Source: Flavobacteriales bacterium (lineage in GTDB: Bacteria > Bacteroidota > Bacteroidia > Flavobacteriales > Flavobacteriaceae). Taken from it: a stretch of DNA of 51,861 nt. Where the stretch lies: positions 1-51,861 of the forward strand of contig JALVVJ010000054.1 of the NCBI GenBank assembly GCA_027023475.1. Direction: 5' to 3'. The translations under genes and the position numbers were made by a program. The notes below the pieces were generated by a model. That model had not been told where the DNA came from, made no database searches, and was given only the letters and a program-made list of their open reading frames with translations. Shown here one piece after another: positions 17,011 through 25,618 of the stretch (position 1 is the first letter of the stretch; each line of letters opens with the position of its first letter).

Positions 17011-17964
17011 CTATTCTTTCCACACGCCGAATTTATTGAACTTCTCGGTGCGTTTGGCAATCAATTTTTCGGCCGGAACATCTTTCAGGTCTTTATAGGC
17101 CTTCAAAACGGCCGTTTTCCAGTTGGCAAAAGCCGTATCCCAATCGCGGTGGGCGCCGCCCACGGGCTCGGGAATAATTTCGTCTATCAGACCCAATTTT
17201 TTCATGTCCTTGGCCGTTAGTTTCAGGGCCTCGGCGGCTTTTTCCTTGAATTCCCAACTGCGCCAAAGGATGCTTGAACAGGATTCTGGCGCTATGACCG
17301 AATACCAGGTGTTTTCCATCATCATCACGCGGTCGCCCACGCCTATGCCCAAAGCCCCGCCCGATGCACCTTCGCCGATAATAGTAACAATCGTGGGCGT
17401 TTCCAGTTGCGACATTTCCATAATGTTGCGCGCAATGGCTTCGCCTTGTCCGCGCTCCTCGGCTTCGATGCCCGGATAAGCCCCGGGCGTGTCGATAAGC
17501 GTAACCACCGGAATGCGGTAGCGTTCGGCCAGTTTCATCAGTCGTAAGGCCTTGCGGTATCCTTCGGGATTGGGCATGCCGAAACGGCGGTAGCGGCGTT
17601 CCTTGGTGTTGCGCCCCTTTTGCATGCCGATCAACATAAAGGTTTGGTCATCGATTTTGCCCAATCCGCCCACCATGGCCTTATCGTCGCCATATTGGCG
17701 GTCGCCGTGGAGTTCAAAAAACGTATCGCCCGCAATGGCCGCAATATAATCCAAAGTATAAGGCCGGTCGGGATGGCGCGACACCTGCACCCGTTGCCAG
17801 GGCGTCAGGTTTTTGTAAATATCTTTCAGCTTACGCTCAATTTCCTTGCGTATTTTTTCACAGGCCGATTGGATTTTAACCCCCGTTTTTTCGGCCACTT
17901 TGATACATTCTTCATAATTCCGGTCCAGTTCCTCAATGGGCTTTTCAAATTCCAGGTATTCCAT
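17011..17964 (-). CDS. accA: Acetyl-CoA carboxylase carboxyltransferase subunit alpha
   Basis: This is the 317-residue alpha subunit of the carboxyltransferase that moves CO2 from carboxybiotin to acetyl-CoA, the first step of fatty-acid synthesis. The ATG at 17964 gives [16 protein letters not shown], the normal start and length; a TTG three codons upstream is less likely. Family features are [38 protein letters not shown], the biotin/CoA site region [19 protein letters not shown], and [18 protein letters not shown]. accD is not in the window. Repeat R7 lies in its upstream region with the same orientation. Confidence 0.96.
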   Translation of the reverse strand: MEYLEFEKPIEELDRNYEECIKVAEKTGVKIQSACEKIRKEIERKLKDIYKNLTPWQRVQVSRHPDRPYTLDYIAAIAGDTFFELHGDRQYGDDKAMVGGLGKIDDQTFMLIGMQKGRNTKERRYRRFGMPNPEGYRKALRLMKLAERYRIPVVTLIDTPGAYPGIEAEERGQGEAIARNIMEMSQLETPTIVTIIGEGASGGALGIGVGDRVMMMENTWYSVIAPESCSSILWRSWEFKEKAAEALKLTAKDMKKLGLIDEIIPEPVGGAHRDWDTAFANWKTAVLKAYKDLKDVPAEKLIAKRTEKFNKFGVWKE

Positions 17965-18051
17965 AACCGCCAAATTTACGGGCTAAATTATCAAAAATAA
18001 TTCAATCGGCAGGTTCGGGATATTCATTTTTGCCGTTTTCTTCTTTAATTT

Positions 18052-18328
18052 TTTTATTCGGGCGTGTCCCTCGCGCCCTCCGGGCGCTCGGGAAACCGGC
18101 CCTCCGCTACAATGGGAACGCCTCCGGGCCAAGGCCCTCCGGCTCTTGGGCGGGCGGCGTTTTTTTTCCGCACTCGTTCACGCATGCCGCAGCCCTTCAC
18201 TTCGTTTGTCCTGCGGCGCGTTCACGAGGCGGGCCCGCCCGTGCGTAGGGCTTCCTACTGGTCGCCTCCACCGGGCGGAAAAAACTGCCGCCCGCCCGGC
18301 GTCCCATTACCGCTCGGTCCGGCACGCG
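18052..18328 (-). repeat. R element copy R7 (GGGCGTGTCC subtype)
   Basis: On the minus strand it starts near 18328 with CGCGTGCCGGACCGAGCGG and TAATGGGAC, corresponding to block 1. It has block 2 near TTGTAGCGGAGGGCCGG and ends with hairpin CGAGCGCCCGGAGGGCGCGAGG, then GGACACGCCCGAATAAAAAAA. Inside lies a segment resembling the CACGTTCACG arm of R5/R6 and a CCGCCCGG...GGCGACC arm like R3, which ties the two subtypes together. It sits upstream of accA in the same orientation. Confidence 0.8.
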
Positions 18329-18431
18329 AATTTGGCACCACATTGAAACAGGGCATCATTGTTTTTTTGCCGGCCAAGCGGAGCTTACGATCCGTATTTT
18401 TTCGGTATTTTTGGTCAAAGTCGGCAAGTTT

Positions 18432-19910
18432 ATGGAACATTACGGTATTTGGTCGGTGGTGCCGCCGCTTTTGGCCATTGTTTTGGCCATTTGGACGCGC
18501 CGCGTTTTTGTGGCCCTTTTCGGCGGCATTTGGATGAGTTTTTTGATTATCGACCGTTGGCATCCGCTTCGGGCGTTCTATGATGCGGTGATGGCGTTGG
18601 TCGAAGTGTTCCGGTCGCCCGGCAACACCAAAACCATTATGTTCAGTGCCTTGGTGGGCGCCTTGATTTTGTTTGTCCAAAAATCGGGCGGTGTAAACGG
18701 CTTTGTTTTGCGTGCCGAACAATTTATGCAACAGGGCGGCGGCAAAAATCCGCGTAAGCGTATTCAATTGGCGGCCTTTTTCACCGGTATGGTGATTTTC
18801 GTGGAAACCAGCATTTCGTCGCTCACCGTGGGCACGGTATTTCGTCCGCTTTTCGACCGGCTGCGCATATCGCGCGAAAAATTGGCCTACATTGCCGATT
18901 CGAGCAGCGCACCCACTTCGGTGATGATTCCCTTCAATGCTTGGGGCGCGTTTATTATGGGCCTTCTGCTGACCGAAGGTCTCGACCGGCCCTTCGGGCG
19001 GATGCTGGCCGCTTTGCCCTTCAACTTTTATCCGGTGATTGCCTTGCTGTTGGTTTTGATAGTCATCCTGCTGGATTGGAACATCGGCCCGATGCGGAAA
19101 GCCGAAGCCCGCGTGCGCCAAACCGGACGTGTGCTCAATGAAGGTGCCCGGCCCTTGGTGTCGGATGCGCTCACGTCGGTGGAAGCCGTTACCGATAAAT
19201 TCCGCGCCCGCAATATGCTTGTGCCTTTGGCCGTGATGATAGGAATGATGCCGGTGTTGCTCCTGGCTACGGGATGGGATGCAGCGGCCGAAAAGCACCC
19301 CCAAGCCACGGGCTTTCAGCGCATCCTGGCCGCCTTGGGCGAAGGGTCGGGCTCCACGGCCGTGTTGTTTGCCGTCGTCACGGCATTGGCCGTGGCTATG
19401 CTTATGTATCGTGCGCAAGACATTGCCCGATGGGGCGAAATGCAGGATTGGTTGCTCAAAGGTATTTCCGAAATGATGCCCTTGGCGTTGTTGATGATGA
19501 TGGCTTTCGGTATAGGAGCTGTTACCAAACAATTGGGCACCGGTATTTATTTGGCCCAAATCAGTAAGGATATTTTGGGTGCGGCCTGGCTTCCGCTTAC
19601 GGTTTTTATTTTGGCGGCCTTTATTGCCTTTTCCACCGGCACATCCTGGGGCACCTTTGCCATTATGATTCCCATAGCCGTGCCTATGGCTTTGCATATG
19701 GGCGTTTCTTTGCCGCTGGCGCTGGCGGCGGTGCTCAGCGGGGGCGTGTTCGGCGATCACGCTTCGCCGGTTTCGGATACTACGATTATTTCGTCTATGG
19801 CCGCCGCCACCGACCATATCGATCACGTAAAAACCCAATTGCCTTACGCTTTGTTGAGCGCCGGGCTGGCAGCCGTGTTGTTTGTGGTGGCGGGCTTTGC
19901 GGCGGCATAG
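18432..19910 (+). CDS. NhaC-like Na+/H+ antiporter family membrane protein
   Basis: This is a 492-residue, 10-12 helix inner-membrane carrier. The ATG at 18432 (MEHYGIWSVVPPLLAIVLAIWTRRV) is the usual beginning of this family; a TTG seven codons earlier is possible. Conserved stretches include RRVFVALFGGIW, FVETSISSLTVGTVFRP, IADSSSAPTSVMIPFNAWGAF, the STGTSWGTFAIMIPIAVPMA segment and GGVFGDHASPVSDTTIISS, all characteristic of NhaC-type transporters. The ion or solute is not certain, because the family also includes amino-acid and malate-lactate exchangers. A TATTTTTG box at 18406-18413 may be a promoter -7 element. It is divergent from accA across repeat R7. Confidence 0.85.
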   Translation: MEHYGIWSVVPPLLAIVLAIWTRRVFVALFGGIWMSFLIIDRWHPLRAFYDAVMALVEVFRSPGNTKTIMFSALVGALILFVQKSGGVNGFVLRAEQFMQQGGGKNPRKRIQLAAFFTGMVIFVETSISSLTVGTVFRPLFDRLRISREKLAYIADSSSAPTSVMIPFNAWGAFIMGLLLTEGLDRPFGRMLAALPFNFYPVIALLLVLIVILLDWNIGPMRKAEARVRQTGRVLNEGARPLVSDALTSVEAVTDKFRARNMLVPLAVMIGMMPVLLLATGWDAAAEKHPQATGFQRILAALGEGSGSTAVLFAVVTALAVAMLMYRAQDIARWGEMQDWLLKGISEMMPLALLMMMAFGIGAVTKQLGTGIYLAQISKDILGAAWLPLTVFILAAFIAFSTGTSWGTFAIMIPIAVPMALHMGVSLPLALAAVLSGGVFGDHASPVSDTTIISSMAAATDHIDHVKTQLPYALLSAGLAAVLFVVAGFAAA

Positions 19911-20012
19911 TTTGGTATTCACCGATGATACGGACTCTACTACAATTTTTTCAGTAGCGGATAAATCGAGAATCCGGTAGCATCAAGCGAGACCACATAC
20001 AACATTGTGGCC
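19911..20012. other. Short intergenic spacer before R4
   Basis: No gene or convincing terminator was seen. An imperfect stem CTACTACAATTTTTTCAGTAG occurs near 19937-19956 but lacks a GC core. Confidence 0.4.
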
Positions 20013-20383
20013 GTGCGATTTGTTGCGCGCCAACCGCGCCAGGGATGGGAGCGGTTATGCGGAGTAGGCATCGCTTCAAGCATGAAATTATCACACCAAG
20101 TTTTGTTCTTTTTGCCGATAACGGCATTGGCAATCCATGCCATAGCTACGGCTATGCCTTCGGACGACCGGCTTTGTTCTCGACAAAAATAACTTCAACT
20201 TTTCCGATACTTTATGCTTGAAGCGATGCCGGCGGCCCGCCGTAGGCCTGCCGTGGCGGCGGGGCGACCAGTGGGAAGCCACGCCCGCCACGCTTGCAGG
20301 GCAAGAGCGGGCCGCTGCCGCATTTAAGCGGACAGCCCGGTCCCGACATCGCGCAAGCGATGTACGGGAGGCGCCCAAAAAAA
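20013..20383 (+). repeat. R element copy R4 (long form)
   Basis: It has the palindrome variant GCGATTTGTTGCGCGC, block 1 CGCGCCAGGGATGGGAGCGG with TTATGCGG (about 20036-20062), the 164-bp arm at 20067-20230, and block 2 CATTTAAGCGGACAGCCCGG (about 20321-20340). It ends GGCGCCC with seven A. A consensus promoter for the next operon begins 16 nt downstream. Confidence 0.9.
20067..20230 (+). repeat. 164-bp arm with terminal inverted repeats (copy 2)
   Basis: It is the same length and nearly the same sequence as 705-868. The left terminal repeat has one change (GCATGAAA for GCATAAAA), so pairing has one mismatch. Internal differences cluster around CATTGGCAATCCATGCC. Confidence 0.9.
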
Positions 20384-20398
20384 CGCCCTTTATCTGCA

Positions 20399-20430
20399 TT
20401 TGGCATTCGTAAGAGTATTCCCTAATTTTG
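20399..20430 (+). promoter_or_regulatory. Consensus Bacteroidota promoter of the DUF2249 operon
   Basis: The sequence TTTG (20399-20402), 20 nt, TAATTTTG (20423-20430) matches both boxes exactly with ideal spacing. The ATG is 29 nt after the -7 box. Confidence 0.85.
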
Positions 20431-20458
20431 CAACCGAATTTAGAATCAATCCAAATAG

Positions 20459-21334
20459 ATGAAAATCACCCGGGATACCAAAATCGGTAAGTTGTTGGAA
20501 ATGGACGAGCGGATGCAGGATTTGTTGGTGTCCCTGTCGCCGGCCTTCAAGAAATTGACCAATCCCTTGCTGCGCAAGCACGTAGCGCCGCGTGTCAGCA
20601 TCAAAGATGCAGCCCGGATAGGCGGGCTTACGGCCAACGAATTTTTGCGCCGCCTGGAAGAGGCGGGTTACGAGGTGGAATATGCACCCGAAAGCGACCA
20701 AAACCCATCCGCCGACGATTGCAAGCAAGCGGAACGTTTTGACATTCAAGTTTTTGACGTCCGACCTTTTTTGAACGAAGGCAAAGACCCTTTCCTGGCC
20801 ATTCAGGAAAAATTGCGCGCGCTCGGGCCCGGTGAGGCCCTGGAAGTGGTGTTGGACTTTGCGCCCTTGCCCTTGATCGACATTTTCAGCAAGGCCGGAT
20901 ATCATTATTGTATGCGCCACGAAGCCGGCGGAACGGTGCATACCGTGTTTTTCTTACCCGGACAGCAAAGGGGCTTTTGGCACCGGTTGCGAAGGCGATT
21001 CCGTGGCGGCGGCCGTGGCCACAAAGCGGGTCGATCCTTGCCGGGGGCACCCGAAGGACAAGTGCTTGGACCCGAAGTTTTTGAACAAAAACGGCAAGCC
21101 GCGGGCGACAAAATACGCCATTTGGACGTGCGCGGACTCGAAATGCCGCAACCGATGATGCAAATTTTGGAAGCCCTGCCTACGGTCGGCGACGACGAAG
21201 TCCTGTTTGTGGAACACGAACGTATCCCGCAATACCTGTTGCCCGAATTGGAAAAGCGCGGATTTTCCATAGCCGCCCGCACGGCACCTGACGGACACGT
21301 TCAACTATTGATTTTCAAAAAGAACAACGCATGA
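20459..21334 (+). CDS. DUF1858-DUF2249-DUF2249 protein
   Basis: The protein is 291 residues and soluble. Residues 1-65 (KITRDTKIGKLLEMDERMQDLL and IGGLTANEFLRRLEEAGYEV) look like DUF1858. Residues 95-165 (FDVRPFLNEGKDPFLAIQEKL, ending GTVHTVFF) and 218-288 (HLDVRGLEMPQPMMQILEAL, ending HVQLLIFKK) look like two DUF2249 domains with the SirA/TusA-like fold. A basic, glycine-rich linker (about 176-193) separates them. The gene overlaps the next by ATGA, so the two are coupled. These domains often accompany nitrogen-oxide or sulfur redox genes, but no specific reaction is known. The identification is by recalled motif shape. Confidence 0.78.
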   Translation: MKITRDTKIGKLLEMDERMQDLLVSLSPAFKKLTNPLLRKHVAPRVSIKDAARIGGLTANEFLRRLEEAGYEVEYAPESDQNPSADDCKQAERFDIQVFDVRPFLNEGKDPFLAIQEKLRALGPGEALEVVLDFAPLPLIDIFSKAGYHYCMRHEAGGTVHTVFFLPGQQRGFWHRLRRRFRGGGRGHKAGRSLPGAPEGQVLGPEVFEQKRQAAGDKIRHLDVRGLEMPQPMMQILEALPTVGDDEVLFVEHERIPQYLLPELEKRGFSIAARTAPDGHVQLLIFKKNNA

Positions 21335-22629
21335 CCAAACTCCATACCGACAATGCACCCGACATTAGCGTGGTCAAACCGCATTTTTTGTTTGGCGCCG
21401 TGGCCTTTCTGGCAGCGGTGGCACTGATGATTGCCGGGCGTCATCATATGTTCGGGCCCTACTACGACAATAAAATACTGGCCGTGGTGCATGTGAACCT
21501 GCTGGGCTGGGCCATGATGTTGATATACGGCTCGCTGTATCAACTGGTTCCGGTGGTGTTTGAGTCGCGCCTGTTTAGTGAGCCCTTGGCCAAAATTACC
21601 TTTTGGGTTACCGGAATAAGCGTGGCCTTGATGGGCTATGCCTTTTGGTCGGGCCGCTTGGAGGACTTTTTGCCCGTGGCGGCAAGTTTGATGTATGCGG
21701 GCTTGTTTATGTTTGTGTTCAACATTGCTATGTCCTACCGGAAGGCGCGGTTGAAAAACGTTAAATCATACTTTATTATTGCCGCCATTTTTTGGCTTTT
21801 TATGACCCAAACCGAAGGTTTGTTGATGGCCTTTAACTTTAAGTATGGTTACTACGAAGCGGGAAATTTGTTTCACCTGAAAATCCACGCCTTGATGGGA
21901 CTTGTGGGCTTTTTTCTGATGATGATTTTCGGGGTGGGAACCACGCTTGTGCCTATGTTTCTGGTGTCGCACAAGCACAGTGAACGCCCGCTGTGGCCGT
22001 CCTTTTTGTTGCTCAACGGCGGGGTGGCCCTGTTGGTGCTCAGTTGGTTGTTTTTCCCGGGGCAGATTTGGAACATTTCCGGTTGGCTGATGATAGCGGC
22101 CGGCGTGCTGTTCTACCTGAAATTTGTTTACGATGCCTATCGCAACCGCTTCAAGCGCATCCTGGACGAAGGTATGCAACCCACTATGCTGATGTTTGTT
22201 TTCCTGTTGATACCCGTGGTGCTGAGCGGAATGTTGCTTTGGCAAAAAAATCCCTACGGAACCATGGGAATGTTGCTGAGTTTGCTGCTGGGTTTCAGCA
22301 CGATTTTCGGCGTGATCAACCTGATTATTTTGGGCCAAACCTACAAGACCATTCCTTTTATTATTTGGCTGGAACGCTACAAGCCCTATGTGGGAAAATA
22401 CCAAATACCTTTGCCGCGCGAAGTTTATCTGGCTAAACTTGCCTTAGTGCAATACCGGCTTTACATCCTGTTCCTGGTGCTTTACGCCCTTGGCGTTATC
22501 AGCCGGAATTTTGTAATTTTGAACATCGCTTTAATCGTTTTGGCTGCTGTGGCCGTGATGTATAATTTCAATATGCTCAAAATGTTTTTCCACAAACCCG
22601 TGCTCAAACCTTTACCCGAAAAAAAATAA
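21331..22629 (+). CDS. Heme-copper-oxidase subunit I-like membrane protein
   Basis: This is a 432-residue protein with about 12 hydrophobic segments and repeated His-containing helices: HVNLLGWAMMLIYGSLYQLVP near residue 54, and HLKIHALMGLVGFFLMM near 182-186 followed by SHKH at 213-216. The overall layout resembles a stand-alone subunit I of cbb3-type oxidases or NO-reductase/NnrS-like proteins. The classical set of CuB histidines could not be assigned by eye, so catalytic activity is uncertain. It is translationally coupled to the DUF2249 gene and followed after 4 nt by a DUF59 gene, which suggests a redox or nitric-oxide-related module. Confidence 0.7.
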   Translation: MTKLHTDNAPDISVVKPHFLFGAVAFLAAVALMIAGRHHMFGPYYDNKILAVVHVNLLGWAMMLIYGSLYQLVPVVFESRLFSEPLAKITFWVTGISVALMGYAFWSGRLEDFLPVAASLMYAGLFMFVFNIAMSYRKARLKNVKSYFIIAAIFWLFMTQTEGLLMAFNFKYGYYEAGNLFHLKIHALMGLVGFFLMMIFGVGTTLVPMFLVSHKHSERPLWPSFLLLNGGVALLVLSWLFFPGQIWNISGWLMIAAGVLFYLKFVYDAYRNRFKRILDEGMQPTMLMFVFLLIPVVLSGMLLWQKNPYGTMGMLLSLLLGFSTIFGVINLIILGQTYKTIPFIIWLERYKPYVGKYQIPLPREVYLAKLALVQYRLYILFLVLYALGVISRNFVILNIALIVLAAVAVMYNFNMLKMFFHKPVLKPLPEKK

Positions 22630-22633
22630 GCTT

Positions 22634-23104
22634 ATGCCGTCCATAAAAACCTATCATTTGGTATTATTGGGATTGTTCGGAAAGAAAAAATCCGAAAAAG
22701 ACGACTCTGCAAATACCGGAAACAACAAGGAACAAAATTCCCAAGCTCCTGCCGCCCGCAAAGCGGAAAATAACAACAAAATGACCGATGAAGAAATTCG
22801 CAAGGTGGAAGACCGTATTTACGAATTGCTCAAACAGGTTATTGACCCGGAAATCGGATTGGACATTATCAACTTGGGCTTGGTCTATAACATTGTTTAT
22901 GACGGGAAAAAACATATCTACATCGAAATGACCCTTTCCACGCCTGCTTGTCCGCTTAGCGATGCCCTGGTGTCGAATGTGAAAAATATTATCGAAAAAT
23001 ATTACCCTGACTACACGGTGGATGTGGAACTGACCTTCGACCCGCCTTGGGATACTTCGATGATCAGCGAAGAAGGAAAACGTTTCCTGGGAATGATTCA
23101 ATAG
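22634..23104 (+). CDS. DUF59 (MIP18/SufT-like) metal-sulfur cluster protein
   Basis: The protein has 156 residues. Residues 50-156 form the DUF59 domain: MTDEEIRKVEDRIYELL, DPEIGLDIINLGLVY (71-85), the conserved Cys106 in STPACPL, and PPWDTSMISEEGK near the end. DUF59 proteins help assemble or deliver Fe-S clusters. The first 49 residues are low-complexity and Lys/Asn-rich, so translation may really start at the ATG at 22781. The gene ends the operon and is followed by a strong terminator. Its likely job is maturation of a redox protein related to the two upstream genes; this is inference from the neighbourhood. Confidence 0.85.
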   Translation: MPSIKTYHLVLLGLFGKKKSEKDDSANTGNNKEQNSQAPAARKAENNNKMTDEEIRKVEDRIYELLKQVIDPEIGLDIINLGLVYNIVYDGKKHIYIEMTLSTPACPLSDALVSNVKNIIEKYYPDYTVDVELTFDPPWDTSMISEEGKRFLGMIQ

Positions 23105-23126
23105 GTAAAAATATAACCAGGCACAA

Positions 23127-23157
23127 AAAAACCGGCCGCCTTCGGCCGGTTTTTTTT
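23127..23157. terminator. Bidirectional rho-independent terminator
   Basis: ACCGGCCG CCTT CGGCCGGT is a perfect 8-bp GC-rich stem, preceded by an A run and followed by a T run. It separates the DUF59 operon from the convergent gene ending at 23156 and can serve both strands. Confidence 0.92.
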
Positions 23158-23515
23158 AATGCCGTAGTCCTTGGCGAATCCAGCGGATACGCCAGCGGGC
23201 GATTTGTTCGTTTACCGGTTCGGCATGCATACACATCAGCCCGAATGCCAAGGGGCTCATCCGGTAGTCCAAGACCGTTTGGCTATGAAAACCGGCAAAA
23301 ACCGGACGGATGTGATGTTCGGGCACTTCGCCGGCTTGCTGCAACACATTTAGTGTGCGTTCCAAGGCGCGCGTAAATTGCTCCTCGGTTTCCATGCCCA
23401 GCAAATCGAACACATCCGAAGCGTAGAGATGCATGCGACTATCGATGAGCCGGTCCAAAAATTCGGCCACAAAACGGGGCATTTGCCCATAGATATCGGG
23501 TATGTTGCGTATCAT
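23156..23515 (-). CDS. 119-residue protein coupled to DnaJ-like gene, function unknown
   Basis: This short soluble protein starts [23 protein letters not shown] and is mostly helical with many Arg and His. No signal peptide or membrane segment is seen. Its ATG overlaps the stop of the cbpA-like gene by ATGA, so it is translated with it. In enterobacteria cbpA is followed by the modulator cbpM of similar size, but no CbpM signature is recognised here; the positional analogy is only a hypothesis. The last codons run into the bidirectional terminator. Confidence 0.65.
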   Translation of the reverse strand: MIRNIPDIYGQMPRFVAEFLDRLIDSRMHLYASDVFDLLGMETEEQFTRALERTLNVLQQAGEVPEHHIRPVFAGFHSQTVLDYRMSPLAFGLMCMHAEPVNEQIARWRIRWIRQGLRH

Positions 23516-24450
23516 CGTCGTAGGTTTTTCAGTTGTTCGTAGAGCTTACGTTCCTCATCGGTCAAGTGTTGGGGCACGCGAATTTTGACCGAAGCGTACA
23601 GGTCGCCAAACACACCGTCGCGTCCGTAAACGGGTAATCCCTTGCCCCGAATACGAAGCGTTTTTCCGCAGGATGTGCCGGCCGGTATGGTCATTTGGAT
23701 GGTTCCCGTGGGCGACTGGACGGGAACTTTTCCGCCCAACACGGCCGTAAGGTCGTCCACTTCCACGGTGGTGTAGAGGTCGCTGCCTTTGCGCACAAAA
23801 TGCGGGTCGTTTTCGGTGTGGATGGTGATATACAAATCGCCGGCCGGTCCGCCGTTGATGCCCGGACCGCCTTTACCCGGGATTTTGATTACCTGGCCTT
23901 CGTAGGCGCCCGGCTTGATGCGTACCCGTATTTTTTTACCACCCAAATCGATGATGCGGGTGGCGCCCTGCACTACTTCGTCGAAGCTCAGCGTCATTTC
24001 GGCATGCAAATCACGGCCTTTGCGCGGAGCGTTGGGCCGGTAAGTGCTTCGTCCGGACGTTCCAAAGCCGCCGAAGCCGCCGAACATATCGAAAATATCG
24101 CCCAAATCATCCAAATTGCCCTCATAGTAGTATTGACCTCCACCGCCGAAGCCACCGCTTCCGAAGCCGCCGAATCCCGAACGGCGGGCTTGTTCCTGCG
24201 CCTTTTTATATTCGTCGTATTGACGCCAATACATGCCCACTTCGTCGTATTTCTTCCGGTTTTCGGGGTTGCCCAGCACTTCGTAGGCCTCGTTGATTTC
24301 CTTGAATTTTTCCTCGGCCTCCTTGTCGCCTTTGTTGCGGTCGGGGTGGTATTTGCGGGCCAATTTGCGGTAGGCCTTTTTGATGTCGTCCTGCGAGGCG
24401 TTTTTGGCAACACCCAGAATTTTGTAATAATCCTTGAATTTTTCTTCCAT
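23512..24450 (-). CDS. CbpA-type DnaJ co-chaperone
   Basis: This is a 312-residue Hsp40 co-chaperone that stimulates DnaK. The J domain is at residues 6-72 with the HPD tripeptide in YHPDRN. A Gly/Phe-rich region follows (about 88-125, [14 protein letters not shown]). No zinc-finger cysteine repeats are present, so it is CbpA-like rather than classical DnaJ. The two C-terminal beta domains begin around [21 protein letters not shown] and include [22 protein letters not shown]. It sits in a minus-strand cluster with an HPF-like fusion gene and two YfdX genes, a stress-related context. Confidence 0.93.
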   Translation of the reverse strand: MEEKFKDYYKILGVAKNASQDDIKKAYRKLARKYHPDRNKGDKEAEEKFKEINEAYEVLGNPENRKKYDEVGMYWRQYDEYKKAQEQARRSGFGGFGSGGFGGGGQYYYEGNLDDLGDIFDMFGGFGGFGTSGRSTYRPNAPRKGRDLHAEMTLSFDEVVQGATRIIDLGGKKIRVRIKPGAYEGQVIKIPGKGGPGINGGPAGDLYITIHTENDPHFVRKGSDLYTTVEVDDLTAVLGGKVPVQSPTGTIQMTIPAGTSCGKTLRIRGKGLPVYGRDGVFGDLYASVKIRVPQHLTDEERKLYEQLKNLRR

Positions 24451-24499
24451 ACTTCACCGGTTTTTATTCCTTCTCCTCCTTCACTGGTAAGCCAAGGAT

Positions 24500-25495
24500 T
24501 TAGGCGGTTTGTTTGCGAAATTCGTCCTCGGCCCGTTGGCGGAATGCTTCGATTTTCCGTCGTATTTCCTCGGCATTGCCGCCCATGGCGCCGGCAATTT
24601 CTTCGGGGCTGAATTGTTCCAGGAAATGCAGTTGAAGGGCCGCTTGGTCGTTACGGTTTTCGTTGCGCATAAGGTTTGTGATAATTTCGTCCACCTTTCC
24701 GGCTTCCATTTGCTCGTTCACTTTGTCGATCAGTGCTTGGTTGTCCAACACATCTTCGGCAAAATACATTTCTTCGACTTCGTTGCCGGGTGCTTGGGGC
24801 GCTTCGGCATCGCCGGCAAATTCTTCGATATGTTCTTCGCCTTCGGCTTCGGCGCCGGTTTGTTCAAAGGTGGACAAAAGTTCTTCGGCAATGCCAAACA
24901 GCAAGGCGTCCAAATCCTCGGGGCCATGTTGCTTGGGGTCGAACACGGCATAAAAACGTTTTTCAACCGCTTCGACCAAGGCCGGCAACTGGGCTTTGAT
25001 TTGTTTTTTGGTCAGTCCCAAGGTTTTGAGGCGTGTTTTCAGGTATTTACGCACCGCTTGCAACGAATTTTTGACCTTTTTGGCGTAGCGGGGTTTGGCT
25101 TCCTGCTGTTTTTCGTCCTGCATTTCGCTTACAAGCAGTTCGAATTGATTTTTCCATTTTTGCTGACGGTAGCGCTTGCGTTTATACAGGTAATCCTTAC
25201 GTTCGTGCGCCAATTGGCGTTTGACGGTTTTTTTGAATTCGGCAAAGGCCCGGCGCAGGGCCGCCACCGGATCGCGATCGGTTTCCACGATGCGAATATC
25301 TTTGCTTTGCATATTGATTCCGATGCTCACGCGGTATTCCTTGTCCTTGTTGAATTTTACTTCGAGCAGCAAATCCTTGGGATACTTTTTGAACAATTGT
25401 TCGTAATAGTCCTTTTTGGATTGAATAATTTTGCGCACCTCGTCGATGTAGGGTGCTTCCAGTTCGTTGAAGTTGTAAATTTCCAGATGTATCAT
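24500..25495 (-). CDS. HPF/RaiA-like protein with sigma-region-4-like C-terminus
   Basis: This is a 331-residue protein. Residues 1-110 look like the ribosome hibernation factor fold: LEIYNFNELEAPYIDEVRKII, LLLEVKFNKDKEYRVSIGIN, then DPVAALRRAFAEFKKTVKRQL and a basic segment. The middle (110-200) is basic and helical; 210-250 is acidic. The end, about 281-325 (NRNDQAALQLHFLEQFSPEEI then AGAMGGNAEEIRRKI), resembles the helix-turn-helix of sigma factor region 4. If both parts are real, it may link ribosome binding with nucleic-acid or RNA-polymerase contact. There is a 49-nt gap to the DnaJ gene downstream. Confidence 0.65.
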   Translation of the reverse strand: MIHLEIYNFNELEAPYIDEVRKIIQSKKDYYEQLFKKYPKDLLLEVKFNKDKEYRVSIGINMQSKDIRIVETDRDPVAALRRAFAEFKKTVKRQLAHERKDYLYKRKRYRQQKWKNQFELLVSEMQDEKQQEAKPRYAKKVKNSLQAVRKYLKTRLKTLGLTKKQIKAQLPALVEAVEKRFYAVFDPKQHGPEDLDALLFGIAEELLSTFEQTGAEAEGEEHIEEFAGDAEAPQAPGNEVEEMYFAEDVLDNQALIDKVNEQMEAGKVDEIITNLMRNENRNDQAALQLHFLEQFSPEEIAGAMGGNAEEIRRKIEAFRQRAEDEFRKQTA

Positions 25496-25565
25496 AAATC
25501 TATTTTGGTTTTTTAAAGTTAAGTTTTTTTTTCGTTTACGAATCGGTTTTTTTTGATAATAAATC

Positions 25566-25601
25566 GAAAAAATCCCGGCGCAGCCGGAGCTTTGCCGGGA
25601 T
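25566..25601 (-). terminator. Terminator after the YfdX pair
   Basis: On the minus strand ATCCCGGC pairs with GCCGGGAT around a 14-nt loop and is followed by six T. It lies about 18 nt past the stop of the second YfdX gene. Confidence 0.85.
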
Positions 25602-25618
25602 GGATGAACAAAGCCGTG

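Noticed and set aside
18255-19922. Long open frame on the minus strand opposite the NhaC-like gene
   Set aside because: It is rich in His, Gln, Arg and Asn without family motifs; the plus-strand protein has clear transporter signatures. It is an antisense shadow.
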